64,000 nucleotides of DNA from Flavobacterium oncorhynchi. Lineage in GTDB: Bacteria > Bacteroidota > Bacteroidia > Flavobacteriales > Flavobacteriaceae. The DNA is taken from positions 1 to 64,000 of the forward strand of contig NZ_MUHA01000006.1 of the NCBI RefSeq assembly GCF_002217355.1. The letters are read 5' to 3'. The notes below the pieces were generated by a model. That model made no database searches and was not told the DNA's origin. It worked only from the letters and a program-made list of their open reading frames with translations. Below, piece after piece: positions 18,640-25,843 of this stretch; position 1 is the first letter of the stretch, and each line of letters opens with the position of its first letter. A program made the position numbers and the translations under genes.

Positions 18640-20049
18640 TTATTCAGACCATTGTGTGTGGAAAACACCAGTTTTGTCAATACGTTCGTAAGTATGTGCT
18701 CCAAAATAATCACGCTGCGCCTGAATTAGATTTGTTGGCAGATTTTCAGATCTGTAAGCATCAAAATAAGCTAATGAATTCATAAGTCCTGCCGCAGGTA
18801 TTCCTTTTTGCACAGCAAATTGAATTACATTTCTCATTCCAGCTTGATTATCTGTTAATTTTGAAGCGATTCCAGCATCTAAAAGTAAGTTTGGTAAATC
18901 TGCTTTTGTAACATATGCTTTTCTGAAATCCTCTAAAATAGCGGCACGAATAATACAACCGCCTCTCCATATTTTAGCAACAGTTTCTAGATTTAATCCA
19001 TAATTGTATTCTTTAGAAGCAGTATGAAGTTGAGCTAATCCCTGCGCGTATGTTACGACAATCGAAAAGTACAATGCCGATTTTAATGCCGCAATTGCTT
19101 CACTTGTGTTCACATCAGTTTGATTTCCATTCCAAACTAATTTAGTTGCAGCTTCAATTCTTTCTGGTTTAGTTTTAGACATATCGCGCATTACAACAGC
19201 AGCGTCGATAGTTGGAACCGGAACTTGTAAATCCATCGCATTTTGCGAAGTCCATTTTCCTGTTCCTTTAGATTTTGCCCAATCTGAAATTTTATTGATC
19301 AGCGGACTTCCGTCTTCGTCTTTTTGTTTTAGGATTTTTCCCGTAATTTCAATCAAATACGATTTAAGATCATACGTTTCATTCCATTCTTCAAATGTTT
19401 TCTGAATTGTATTTTCATCCAAATTATAACCTCTTTTCATTAAGTCATAAATTTCAGAAATCAACTGCATGATACCATATTCAATTCCGTTGTGAACCAT
19501 TTTTACATAGTTTCCAGCAGATCCGTTTCCTAAATATTCTACACAAGGTTCACCCTCTACTTTTGCAGCGATAGCTTCAAAAATTGGACGAAGTCTTTCG
19601 TATGCTTTTTGATCTCCTCCAGGCATCATTGCAGGACCAAATCGTGCTCCTTTTTCACCACCAGAAATTCCCATTCCAAAAAAGTGAATTCCTTTGGAAG
19701 ATAATTCTAAAAATCTTCTGTCAGTATCCGTAAAATAAGTATTTCCGCCATCAATGATAATATCTCCTTTGTCTAAATGAGGAAGTAAACTAGCTATAGC
19801 ACTATCAACAGGTTTTCCAGCTGGTACTAAAAGCATAATAGCTCTTGGTTTTTGTATAAGTTCTACAAAATGTTTAACATCGGTAGTCGCTTCAATTGTA
19901 TGATCAGAATCGGCTTCTTGTTGAAGAGAGTTGACTTTTTCAGTGTCCAAGTCTAAACCTGCAGCCGCAAAATTATGGCTTGCAATATTTAAAAGTAAGT
20001 TACGCCCCATTACGCCGAGACCTACAATTCCAAAATCAAATTTGTTCAT
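18640..20049 (-). CDS. gnd: 6-phosphogluconate dehydrogenase, decarboxylating
   Basis: The ATG at 20049 (MNKFDFGIVGLGVMGRNLLL) is chosen over an in-frame TTG nine bases upstream. The 469-residue protein has the Rossmann motif GLGVMG, the substrate-binding IIDGGNTYFTDTDRR and the active-site region GSAGNYVKMVHNGIEYG, then the long helical C-terminal domain ending near GAHTYERIDKTG. In many family members the GNYVK position is His (GHYVK); here it is Asn. It converts 6-phosphogluconate to ribulose 5-phosphate with CO2 and NADPH. It is the first gene of the gnd-zwf-pgl operon. Confidence 0.95.
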   Translation of the reverse strand: MNKFDFGIVGLGVMGRNLLLNIASHNFAAAGLDLDTEKVNSLQQEADSDHTIEATTDVKHFVELIQKPRAIMLLVPAGKPVDSAIASLLPHLDKGDIIIDGGNTYFTDTDRRFLELSSKGIHFFGMGISGGEKGARFGPAMMPGGDQKAYERLRPIFEAIAAKVEGEPCVEYLGNGSAGNYVKMVHNGIEYGIMQLISEIYDLMKRGYNLDENTIQKTFEEWNETYDLKSYLIEITGKILKQKDEDGSPLINKISDWAKSKGTGKWTSQNAMDLQVPVPTIDAAVVMRDMSKTKPERIEAATKLVWNGNQTDVNTSEAIAALKSALYFSIVVTYAQGLAQLHTASKEYNYGLNLETVAKIWRGGCIIRAAILEDFRKAYVTKADLPNLLLDAGIASKLTDNQAGMRNVIQFAVQKGIPAAGLMNSLAYFDAYRSENLPTNLIQAQRDYFGAHTYERIDKTGVFHTQWSE

Positions 20050-20747
20050 AGTTTTCAATTAACTAAAATTAGTAGAAGAATGTATTTTCTGAAAAAAATG
20101 TAGGACAAAATGCAGTAACGCTTTTTCATTCAGTTATTTGCAGAAAAACAAAGTTTATTCGAATCTTACTATTTAAGATTGACAGCGCTAAGTTAAAGAA
20201 AAATGATGAAAAACTAGGGGTAAAATAGTCTGCATTAAGGGTGTCGCTGGATAGTTTTTTAAGTGTTGAAATTATACTTATTATGAGGTTTGATAATTGG
20301 ATTAATCCAAATAAGATTGATTAGGATTTAAAAAAGTTCGAAAAAAAAGTTTTTTATGGACTTTGTGAAGTTACATGGAACCAAACTAGGATACAAACAA
20401 GGATATTGTTTTCATCCAAAAGTTCTTTGAAGTTTGATTCAGTAATAACTCTGTAGTTTTCTCGACTAGATAGAGATTTAATATTTCCAGGCCGTTAAAA
20501 TTATCGTTAAGTGACTATTCGTTATAATTTTGAGCAGTGCTTTTTCTACCCTTTTAAACTATTACATATAAAGTAGTTGAATTGTTAATTTTTAATATTT
20601 GGAAACTATTATTGAGTAATTGCGCTGTCAGCAATAAAAATGGCAGAATATGATGCTGATATTAGATAAAATGGGAAATAAAGAGATTGTCCCGTGCTAG
20701 TCTTAATTTGTATATTTGCTTTATTAGTTTGTAAAACTTAATCCATA
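20050..20747. other. Intergenic region between divergent gnd and kinase genes
   Basis: About 690 bases of AT-rich DNA hold the upstream regions of both divergent genes. I see one good Bacteroidetes promoter for the kinase (listed) and no gene or strong repeat. Confidence 0.5.
20687..20718 (+). promoter_or_regulatory. Bacteroidetes-type promoter for histidine kinase
   Basis: TTG at 20687-20689 and TATATTTG at 20711-20718 match the TTG / TANNTTTG consensus with 21-base spacing. The element ends 29 bases before the kinase ATG. Confidence 0.55.
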
Positions 20748-22133
20748 ATGCTTAAAGTTTTTTTGTTAGATCCAAAAACAGTTTTTCAACTTTATTTTCT
20801 GGCTAATTTATTTGTTTGTATTCTTATTTTTAGCTACTCATTTACCTACGCTACCAATGACAATCGAAAAATACTAAAAAGGTTTGGGTACGGAAAATTA
20901 TTGTTAACGATTGGCTGGATCTTAATCTTTTTGAGAAATTTAGTTCCAGATTTTGTTTCGATTAATATTGCAAACACTATAATTTTTGCGGCTTGTTATT
21001 GTGAGGCTACTGCACTTTTTCCTTTATTTTGGATAAAATCAGAAAAAAAATATCACTTAGAGAAAATTATAACTGTAACGGCAGTACTTTTTTTTAATCT
21101 GATTGTGTTTTTAGGGAGTTCAATTAATGCCCGAATTTTGGTTGTCTGCTTGGGTATATTTAGTATTTATTTACTTCCTGTAATTAGTTATTTCAAAAAT
21201 AGAGAAGGTAATTTTTTTAGAACATTCTTCATACTTTGTTATGTCGTATTTGAGTTGCTGATCCTCATAAGAGCATTGTATAATTATTTAAATCCACAGC
21301 AATATTTTTTTTCCTATAGTGCTTTTGAGAGCTTATACAATATTAGTCTATTTCTACTTACCTTAATTGGAACGGTCGGATTTTTACTCTTAGTAAAGGA
21401 GAAGCAAGATCTTAAAATTTCCAAACTTTTAAAAGATAAGAATCAGTTCTTTTCGATTATCGCACATGATTTAAGGGGACCATTAGGAGCATCTGTGCAG
21501 CTTTCAGAAATGATAAGCAAAGATGTAGAATGCTATAGTCGTGAAGAGATTAAAGAAATTCTTGAAATGATTCATGAGTCAAATTCAAATATTCACAAGC
21601 TGCTTGATAACCTTTTAGAGTGGTCTCAGGTGCAGACAGGAATGATTGAGTATACTCCAGAAAAGGTTGTGCTGAACGATTTGATTGCTGAGAATGTTGA
21701 ACTTAATAAAAATGCAGCTGCAAACAAAAGGATTAAGCTTTTGTTTGAATCAGACGAGTCTATTGAAGTGATGCTGGATAGAAACATGATCGCTACTGCA
21801 GTTCGAAACTTATTGAATAATGCAATTAAGTTTACAGATAAACATGGTGAGATTACTTTAAAAATACAGAAAATTGGACAAAAAGTTTTAGTGTCTATTG
21901 CTGATAACGGTATCGGAATTTCACTAGATGCAAAAGAAAATTTGTTTAAAATTGACAGAAAGGTTATTCAAAAAGGAACCGAAAATGAGAAAGGAAACGG
22001 TATTGGATTGTTGCTCTGTAATGAGTTTATTAAGCTGCATCAAGGAGAGATCTGGGTGGAAAGTGAACTAGGAAAAGGAAGTACTTTTATGTTTACGTTA
22101 CCTTTGGTAGAAAAAACAAACTTATCTGCATGA
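20748..22133 (+). CDS. Membrane sensor histidine kinase
   Basis: The 461-residue protein has about seven hydrophobic segments in its first 220 residues (7TM-type sensor) and then a cytoplasmic kinase core. The H-box FFSIIAHDLRGPLGAS has likely phospho-acceptor His240. The N-box is NLLNNAIKFTDK, G1 is ADNGIGIS and G2 is GNGIGLLLC. No extracellular sensor domain or HAMP domain is evident, and no response regulator lies beside it, so it is an orphan. The signal is unknown. Its downstream neighbour was originally the 3' end of the tmRNA gene, before prophage insertion. Confidence 0.9.
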   Translation: MLKVFLLDPKTVFQLYFLANLFVCILIFSYSFTYATNDNRKILKRFGYGKLLLTIGWILIFLRNLVPDFVSINIANTIIFAACYCEATALFPLFWIKSEKKYHLEKIITVTAVLFFNLIVFLGSSINARILVVCLGIFSIYLLPVISYFKNREGNFFRTFFILCYVVFELLILIRALYNYLNPQQYFFSYSAFESLYNISLFLLTLIGTVGFLLLVKEKQDLKISKLLKDKNQFFSIIAHDLRGPLGASVQLSEMISKDVECYSREEIKEILEMIHESNSNIHKLLDNLLEWSQVQTGMIEYTPEKVVLNDLIAENVELNKNAAANKRIKLLFESDESIEVMLDRNMIATAVRNLLNNAIKFTDKHGEITLKIQKIGQKVLVSIADNGIGISLDAKENLFKIDRKVIQKGTENEKGNGIGLLLCNEFIKLHQGEIWVESELGKGSTFMFTLPLVEKTNLSA

Positions 22134-22166
22134 AACAAATGGCAGTAAAAACGGCAACTTAAAAAC

Positions 22167-22202
22167 AAAAAGCCTGTAAACAAAGAGTTTACAGGCTTTT
22201 TT
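22167..22202. terminator. Strong bidirectional terminator at the prophage left edge
   Basis: The 15-bp perfect stem AAAAAGCCTGTAAAC/GTTTACAGGCTTTTT (22167-22201) directly abuts the left attachment repeat. Before integration it would have lain immediately downstream of the tmRNA 3' end, so it probably served both the kinase and ssrA. Confidence 0.85.
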
Positions 22203-22223
22203 GTGGAGTCGCCGGGAATCGAA
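22203..22223. other. attL core repeat
   Basis: GTGGAGTCGCCGGGAATCGA plus one A is identical to 54909-54929. The sequence is the last part of the tmRNA T-arm and acceptor stem, a common integrase target. Confidence 0.9.
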
Positions 22224-22303
22224 AACTGAAACGAGTGATTTTGAAAAGTTAAGTAATTGATTTTATTGACTTTACAAACAAATTAAAATGTGTTAATATT
22301 AGG

Positions 22304-22325
22304 TTTTGTTCACTTTTTTGTTCAC
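22304..22325 (+). repeat. Candidate integrase arm sites, left
   Basis: TTTTGTTCAC occurs twice (22304-22313 and 22316-22325), 12 bases apart. A similar pair, GTTCTC-type, lies near attR at 54843-54862. They may be arm-type integrase binding sites; this is inference. Confidence 0.4.
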
Positions 22326-22341
22326 TGCTATATTGTAGTTT

Positions 22342-22716
22342 TTATAATGAAAATGGGTTCTTGACTTCGCCTGTTTCAACTGCTGATTCATAGTCAATGT
22401 AAACAGGTATTCCGTAGCCTTTAAATAAAGCATAAATTTTATATCCTCGATTCGTTGATCCAACAGATTTAAAATTTGATATTTTAATTTTATTGTTGCT
22501 TAAAAAAGCGGCTACTGGTTGGTTGCCTTGTGTTAGAAATGTAAAATCTTTTCCTAACGGATAGCCAATTGTTAGACTGTCTCCAATTTTTAAAACTTGT
22601 CCTTCCTTAGTTTGGTATTCTTTGAAATTTCCAGCTGATTTTGTTTTGTTATAGACAGCTGTTTGTGCATTGCAAAATGCTGTTGTTAAAATCAATGTAA
22701 GAAATAAATTTTTCAT
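22342..22716 (-). CDS. Exported hypothetical protein, possible lysogenic cargo
   Basis: The 124-residue protein has a signal peptide (MKNLFLTLILTTAFCNAQ) and a beta-rich mature part (VLKIGDSLTIGYPLGKDFTFL, KIYALFKGYGIPVYIDYESAVETGEV). No family is recognised. It lies between attL and the repressor, on the repressor strand, where genes expressed in the lysogen are often found. It is therefore a candidate conversion gene acting in the periplasm. Confidence 0.65.
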   Translation of the reverse strand: MKNLFLTLILTTAFCNAQTAVYNKTKSAGNFKEYQTKEGQVLKIGDSLTIGYPLGKDFTFLTQGNQPVAAFLSNNKIKISNFKSVGSTNRGYKIYALFKGYGIPVYIDYESAVETGEVKNPFSL

Positions 22717-22752
22717 ATCTAAAGTTTTTAATTCTTCAAATATAAGAAATTT

Positions 22753-23145
22753 CTACATATCGTTTTTGTGGGTTTCTTCTGCTTCTTTTATGATGTTTAT
22801 CTGTTCTTTTAAGATCGAAATGATTTTTTCTTGATGGCTACAATCTTGTTTCTTTTCTTTTAGTAATCTTATTGTTTCAAGTCTAGCTTTTATTTCCTCC
22901 TCTTTTTCGGCAATTTTTTTACTATAACCGCTGAGCGATTTTGTATAATATCCTACAAGTTCGTTATCTGTATCTGTGTCGTTATTTAGTAAAATATTGT
23001 ACAGTATATCTCTTTTTGATTCGGGAATTACTTCGCCTTTTTCATAATTTACAATTGTTTGTCTAGAAACACCTATTCTTTTTGCTAATTCACTCTGTGA
23101 TAATCCTTTTTGAGCACGTAATTCTTTGATGTTTAAATCGTTCAT
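22753..23145 (-). CDS. XRE-family prophage repressor
   Basis: The start is placed at the ATG at 23145 (MNDLNIKELRAQKGLSQSEL); a longer frame upstream would read through the operators. Residues 4-60 form a helix-turn-helix (LSQSELAKRIGVSRQTIVNYEKGEVIP), and residues 75-130 are a Glu/Lys-rich coiled coil likely used for dimerisation. There is no peptidase domain of the LexA/CI type. It is divergent from the early genes, and copies of TGTAAAATATTGTACA lie between them and inside its own coding sequence. It is probably the CI-like master repressor that maintains lysogeny. Confidence 0.85.
   Translation of the reverse strand: MNDLNIKELRAQKGLSQSELAKRIGVSRQTIVNYEKGEVIPESKRDILYNILLNNDTDTDNELVGYYTKSLSGYSKKIAEKEEEIKARLETIRLLKEKKQDCSHQEKIISILKEQINIIKEAEETHKNDM
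22988..23003. promoter_or_regulatory. Operator-like site inside repressor gene
   Basis: AGTAAAATATTGTACA differs by one base from the two intergenic copies and lies within the repressor coding sequence. It may allow looping or autoregulation. Confidence 0.45.
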
Positions 23146-23188
23146 AGGGCTGATTTTGTAATAAAAAACATAAAATAATGTTAAAGTT

Positions 23189-23204
23189 TGTAAAATATTG
23201 TACA
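23189..23204. promoter_or_regulatory. Repressor operator copy 1
   Basis: TGTAAAATATTGTACA is a partial dyad (TGTA...TACA), identical to the copy 30 bases downstream, in the divergent control region. Confidence 0.6.
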
Positions 23205-23212
23205 AAAACATG

Positions 23213-23242
23213 GTTAGATGTAAAATATTGTACATATATTTG
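23213..23242 (+). promoter_or_regulatory. Prophage early promoter with overlapping operator
   Basis: TATATTTG at 23235-23242 matches TANNTTTG, with a TTA in place of TTG 19 bases upstream at 23213. Operator copy 2 (23219-23234, TGTAAAATATTGTACA) fills the spacer, so a bound repressor would block this promoter. It would drive the early genes and the DGR. Confidence 0.6.
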
Positions 23243-23279
23243 TCTTGTCAAATAATTTAAGTATTGTATAACAATTCAA

Positions 23280-23567
23280 ATGCCAAACTTGACAAGACAA
23301 GACAAATATATGGAAAATATTATACAAATAATTCCAGTAAATGAAGAAATGGCTTTGCTGGTGAATGCTGTTCGTATTCTGAATAATTACAAGGCGCTTG
23401 GTTTTGTGAAACGAGAGGGGTTTGTGGAGTTAATTATGGACGCTGATCATTCGTATCATACTCGTGAAGGAATGAAAAAATTAGATAATTTTTGGGCAGG
23501 AAGGGTTAAAGATCCTGAACTAAATAAAGATTTAGAAAAGATTTATGATGGTTTAAAAACTTCATGA
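23280..23567 (+). CDS. Early phage protein, unknown function
   Basis: The 95-residue protein could start at 23280 or at the internal ATG at 23310 (MENIIQIIPV). The core NYKALGFVKREGFVELIMDADHSYHTREGMKKLDNFWAGRV is helical and charged, with no clear helix-turn-helix. It is the first gene after the early promoter, opposite the repressor, a place usually taken by a Cro-like or antirepressor gene. That role is only inferred from position. Confidence 0.65.
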   Translation: MPNLTRQDKYMENIIQIIPVNEEMALLVNAVRILNNYKALGFVKREGFVELIMDADHSYHTREGMKKLDNFWAGRVKDPELNKDLEKIYDGLKTS

Positions 23568-23579
23568 TATAACCTGATT

Positions 23580-23825
23580 ATGAAAATGGTTCTTATTCCA
23601 GAAAACGATTTAAATGTCTTGCGGGAGACGTTAGAAGTAGCTTTGAAGATAATTCAAGCTAGTGGTGTGGCTGGGAGTGTGAAAGCTTCCAGTATTGCAC
23701 CAAAAGAAACTAAGCGAGATCGAGAGATTAAATATTCTGCGATGATCGATTCAAAAACTAGAGGAAGAAAACCTAACTACTTAAAAAAGCAAAATGGAAA
23801 ATCAAATAGAAGTAACAGAGGCTGA
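23580..23825 (+). CDS. Small early protein with basic tail
   Basis: The 81-residue protein has a helical N-terminal half (NDLNVLRETLEVALKIIQAS) and a Lys/Arg-rich C-terminal half (KTRGRKPNYLKKQNGKSNRS) that could contact nucleic acid. It lies 12 bases after the previous gene and overlaps the next one by 32 bases. No family is recognised. Confidence 0.6.
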   Translation: MKMVLIPENDLNVLRETLEVALKIIQASGVAGSVKASSIAPKETKRDREIKYSAMIDSKTRGRKPNYLKKQNGKSNRSNRG

Positions 23826-23952
23826 GCAAGAAATAATTAATGAGATTGAGGTAAAGGATGCTGTGTTATGTAGTAATGCAATTCGTGTTTGTGATCCTGA
23901 ATCTTATTTTGAAATGATTGAACAATGTAAAATATGTGGAAGATGTGTATAA
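23794..23952 (+). CDS. Small Cys-rich protein, 52 residues
   Basis: The frame MENQIEVTEAEQEII ... ends EQCKICGRCV. The CxxCxxC cluster could bind zinc or iron. It overlaps the gene before (32 bases) and the gene after (10 bases), as in a tightly packed early operon. The function is unknown. Confidence 0.5.
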   Translation: MENQIEVTEAEQEIINEIEVKDAVLCSNAIRVCDPESYFEMIEQCKICGRCV

Positions 23953-24104
23953 GTGATCTTGATGCTGTTATTATGCTGCTTTTTGTGGCTATTGTATTTC
24001 TTCTATGGTTTTTGTTGAAAGCAGTGTTGGATTATAGAAATGAAAAAAGATTTCATTATGCGGTGTTTCCTGAATCTAAAATTAAAAAATCATTATGGAG
24101 GTAA
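23943..24104 (+). CDS. Small single-pass membrane protein, 53 residues
   Basis: The frame MCISDLDAVIMLLFVAIVFL begins with one transmembrane helix, followed by a basic cytoplasmic tail (YRNEKRFHYAVFPESKIKKS). It overlaps both neighbours by 10 bases, which implies coupled translation. No family is recognised. Confidence 0.5.
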   Translation: MCISDLDAVIMLLFVAIVFLLWFLLKAVLDYRNEKRFHYAVFPESKIKKSLWR

Positions 24105-24259
24105 TTAAAATTTTAGGCTGGCTGATTCTAGGTTGTTTTGGCTTTGCTGTATTATTTGTGTTTTTGTGGTTTGTGATTGGGATGTCAATTTGTTTTTACA
24201 AAATCTATATCAAAAAACCGAAACCAAAATCAGACGAATTCGATAAATATCTTAACTAA
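24095..24259 (+). CDS. Small single-pass membrane protein, 54 residues
   Basis: The frame MEVIKILGWLILGCFGFAVL holds one long transmembrane helix and a basic Pro/Lys-rich tail (YIKKPKPKSDEFDKYLN). It overlaps the preceding small membrane protein by 10 bases and ends nine bases before the first DGR target gene. The function is unknown; a partnership with the previous membrane protein or the DGR targets is possible but unproven. Confidence 0.5.
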   Translation: MEVIKILGWLILGCFGFAVLFVFLWFVIGMSICFYKIYIKKPKPKSDEFDKYLN

Positions 24260-24268
24260 ATATAAAAC

Positions 24269-24754
24269 ATGGAAACATTACAAATCAACAAAAAAGATGC
24301 GATAAAAGCGCATGATGAAGCTGGACCAAAGTCTAAGCTGCTTCTTGAAAATTTGCTGGGAAAAGCGGTTTTTCTAAAATCAATTAAAGAACGAATCAAA
24401 AACTTTGATGATGTTCTTTCTGAATTAAAAATTAAAAGATCAGATTTTGATTTATCAAATCATGGTTTAGAATCTGATGAAGTTGCTTATAGAAAAGCGA
24501 AGCTTGTTGCAAAAGTATTTAATGAAGGTTGGATTCCTGATTGGGCTAATTCCAGTGAATACAAATATTTTCCATATTTCACAATGGGTTCTCCTTCGGG
24601 TGTCGGGTTTTCGTACAACTACTACGTTTACTGGGATACGCTTTCGGATGTCGGCTCCCGCCTTGCTTTTAAATCAAGTGATTTGGCTGAGTACGCTGGA
24701 AAACTTTTTGAAGAGGAAATTTACAAACCATTGTTCGTTTTAGAAGTAGCTTAA
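24269..24754 (+). CDS. DGR target protein 1
   Basis: The 161-residue protein has a helical N-terminal domain (AHDEAGPKSKLLLENLLGK, SIKERIKNFDDV) shared with the next gene. A conserved block (WIPDWANSSEYKYFPYFTM) precedes the variable region at residues 107-131. That region (GSPSGVGFSYNYYVYWDTLS...) is encoded by a 76-bp copy of the template repeat, changed only at template adenines. A constant tail of 30 residues follows. There is no signal peptide or membrane segment, so the protein is cytoplasmic or packaged in the virion. The variable region may be a C-type-lectin-like ligand-binding surface, as in known DGR targets; that is inference. Confidence 0.88.
   Translation: METLQINKKDAIKAHDEAGPKSKLLLENLLGKAVFLKSIKERIKNFDDVLSELKIKRSDFDLSNHGLESDEVAYRKAKLVAKVFNEGWIPDWANSSEYKYFPYFTMGSPSGVGFSYNYYVYWDTLSDVGSRLAFKSSDLAEYAGKLFEEEIYKPLFVLEVA
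24587..24662 (+). repeat. DGR variable repeat VR1
   Basis: This 76-bp repeat matches the template at 25661-25736 at all 55 non-adenine positions. Twelve of the 21 template adenines are replaced. The changes fall mainly in the AAY codons. Confidence 0.92.
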
Positions 24755-24756
24755 TT

Positions 24757-25239
24757 ATGGAAACAGTTCAAATTAATAAATCGGCAGCGGTAAAAGCGCA
24801 CGATGAAGCAACACCGAAGCAGAAAACAATGCTTGAAAATCTTTTCGGAAAAAAAGTATTTGTGAAAAACATCAGAGAAAGAATTCAAACGATTCAGGAT
24901 GTTTTTGAGTTGAATGATACCACTGAGGCTGATTTCTATAGAAAATGGAACGGATTTTCAGATCATGAGATAGGTCAGGCTTTAGAGGTTCTTATAGTTG
25001 CAGCATACAATGAAGGTAAATTACCTGATTGGACTAATAAAGGCGAGTATAAATACTTTGCGTATTTCAAGATGGGTTCTCCTTCGGGTGTCGGGTTTTC
25101 GTCCGACCACTACGTTGGCTGGACTTCGTCTTCGTTTGTCGGCTCCCGCCTTGTTTTCGTCGGTCCTGATGCAAAGCAAAATCTGCTTGATGCTGTGAAG
25201 AAATTTTTACCTGAGTATCAAAAATCAAGAACAACTTAA
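24757..25239 (+). CDS. DGR target protein 2
   Basis: The 160-residue paralogue of target 1 starts two bases after it ends. It shares the N-terminus (METVQINKSAAVKAHDEATP), the helical domain and the block WTNKGEYKYFAYFKM. Its variable region is at residues 107-131 (GSPSGVGFSSDHYVGWTSSS...), and a 29-residue constant tail follows. It is the most diversified copy, with 17 adenines replaced. Tandem duplication with independent diversification would give the phage a set of related binding proteins. No export signal is visible. Confidence 0.88.
   Translation: METVQINKSAAVKAHDEATPKQKTMLENLFGKKVFVKNIRERIQTIQDVFELNDTTEADFYRKWNGFSDHEIGQALEVLIVAAYNEGKLPDWTNKGEYKYFAYFKMGSPSGVGFSSDHYVGWTSSSFVGSRLVFVGPDAKQNLLDAVKKFLPEYQKSRTT
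25075..25150 (+). repeat. DGR variable repeat VR2
   Basis: This 76-bp repeat is identical to the template at every non-adenine position, and 17 of 21 template adenines are replaced. Confidence 0.92.
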
Positions 25240-25250
25240 AAAAAAATATC

Positions 25251-25631
25251 ATGAGTAAAGAAATCGCTACAATAGAACAAATTTTTGAAAGTGAAAATTT
25301 AGATGCAAATGCAATTGTTATTACTGGTATTCCTGAAAGACATATTGAAGCTGTAAAAGCGATCGCAAAGCTTTTTGTTGCCACGGACTATCACAACCCG
25401 ACATTTAAGCCTGATTTCACTGATTATGATCAGTATAAATACTCAGCTTATGCCGAAATGGGTTCTCCTTCTGGTGTCGGGTTTTCGTACTGCGACTACG
25501 ATTACTGGATTACGGATTCGGCTGTCGGCTCCCGCCTTGTTTCTGAATCCAGGGAAACTGCAAAAATGATTTTTGACGAGTACCAGGATTTGTACAAAGC
25601 ATTCATGGTCTACGACAGGGAAGTGAAGTAA
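25251..25631 (+). CDS. DGR target protein 3, short form
   Basis: The 126-residue protein lacks the N-terminal helical domain of the other two targets and starts MSKEIATIEQIFESENLDAN. It keeps the block DQYKYSAYAEM, then the variable region at residues 71-95 (GSPSGVGFSYCDYDYWITDS...) and a 31-residue tail. It starts 11 bases after target 2 and ends 29 bases before the template repeat. The unpaired Cys and extra Tyr in the variable part arise from template AAC codons. The function is unknown. Confidence 0.87.
   Translation: MSKEIATIEQIFESENLDANAIVITGIPERHIEAVKAIAKLFVATDYHNPTFKPDFTDYDQYKYSAYAEMGSPSGVGFSYCDYDYWITDSAVGSRLVSESRETAKMIFDEYQDLYKAFMVYDREVK
25461..25536 (+). repeat. DGR variable repeat VR3
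   Basis: This 76-bp repeat has 13 of 21 template adenines replaced and no change at any other position. Position 12 is T here but G in VR1 and VR2. Confidence 0.92.
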
Positions 25632-25843
25632 AAGAATAGGTTGTGCAGTGAGTTGCTGACAGTTCTCCTTCAGGTGTCAGGTTTTCGTACAACAACTACG
25701 ATAACTGGAATACGAATTCGAATGTCAGCTCCCACCGAGCAAAGAAAATATTAAATCATTGCAAACCATGCCGGCATGGCAAAAAATCACAAATTTAAAA
25801 GGTTGTTGGTACTGTAAGGGAAAATGACCTCTTTAAGCAAGGC
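25632..25843 (+). ncRNA. Template-repeat RNA region of the DGR
   Basis: This 212-bp gap holds the template repeat and about 107 bases of spacer before the reverse transcriptase start. In the studied Bordetella phage DGR, the TR and its downstream spacer form the RNA that primes cDNA synthesis. An equivalent role here is inferred. No avd-like gene fits in the gap. Confidence 0.6.
25661..25736 (+). repeat. DGR template repeat
   Basis: This 76-bp non-coding template lies between target 3 and the reverse transcriptase. Read in the target frame it would give SSPSGVRFSYNNYDNWNTNS..., with six AAY codons, the usual DGR design because adenine mutagenesis of AAY gives many residues and no stops. The GC-rich 3' end (GCTCCCACC against GCTCCCGCC in the copies) is the likely initiation-of-mutagenic-homology region. 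Confidence 0.93.

Noticed and set aside
22203..22223. A second tmRNA or tRNA fragment at the left prophage end
   Set aside because: Only the 21-bp core matches; the sequence diverges directly after, so it is the attL copy and not an RNA gene.
23146..23235. Longer N-terminus of the prophage repressor
   Set aside because: The extension would translate the operator sequences and precedes the conserved HTH start at 23145.
25067..25384. Minus-strand frame across VR2 and target 3 start
   Set aside because: It is antisense to two well-supported target genes and lacks any family pattern.
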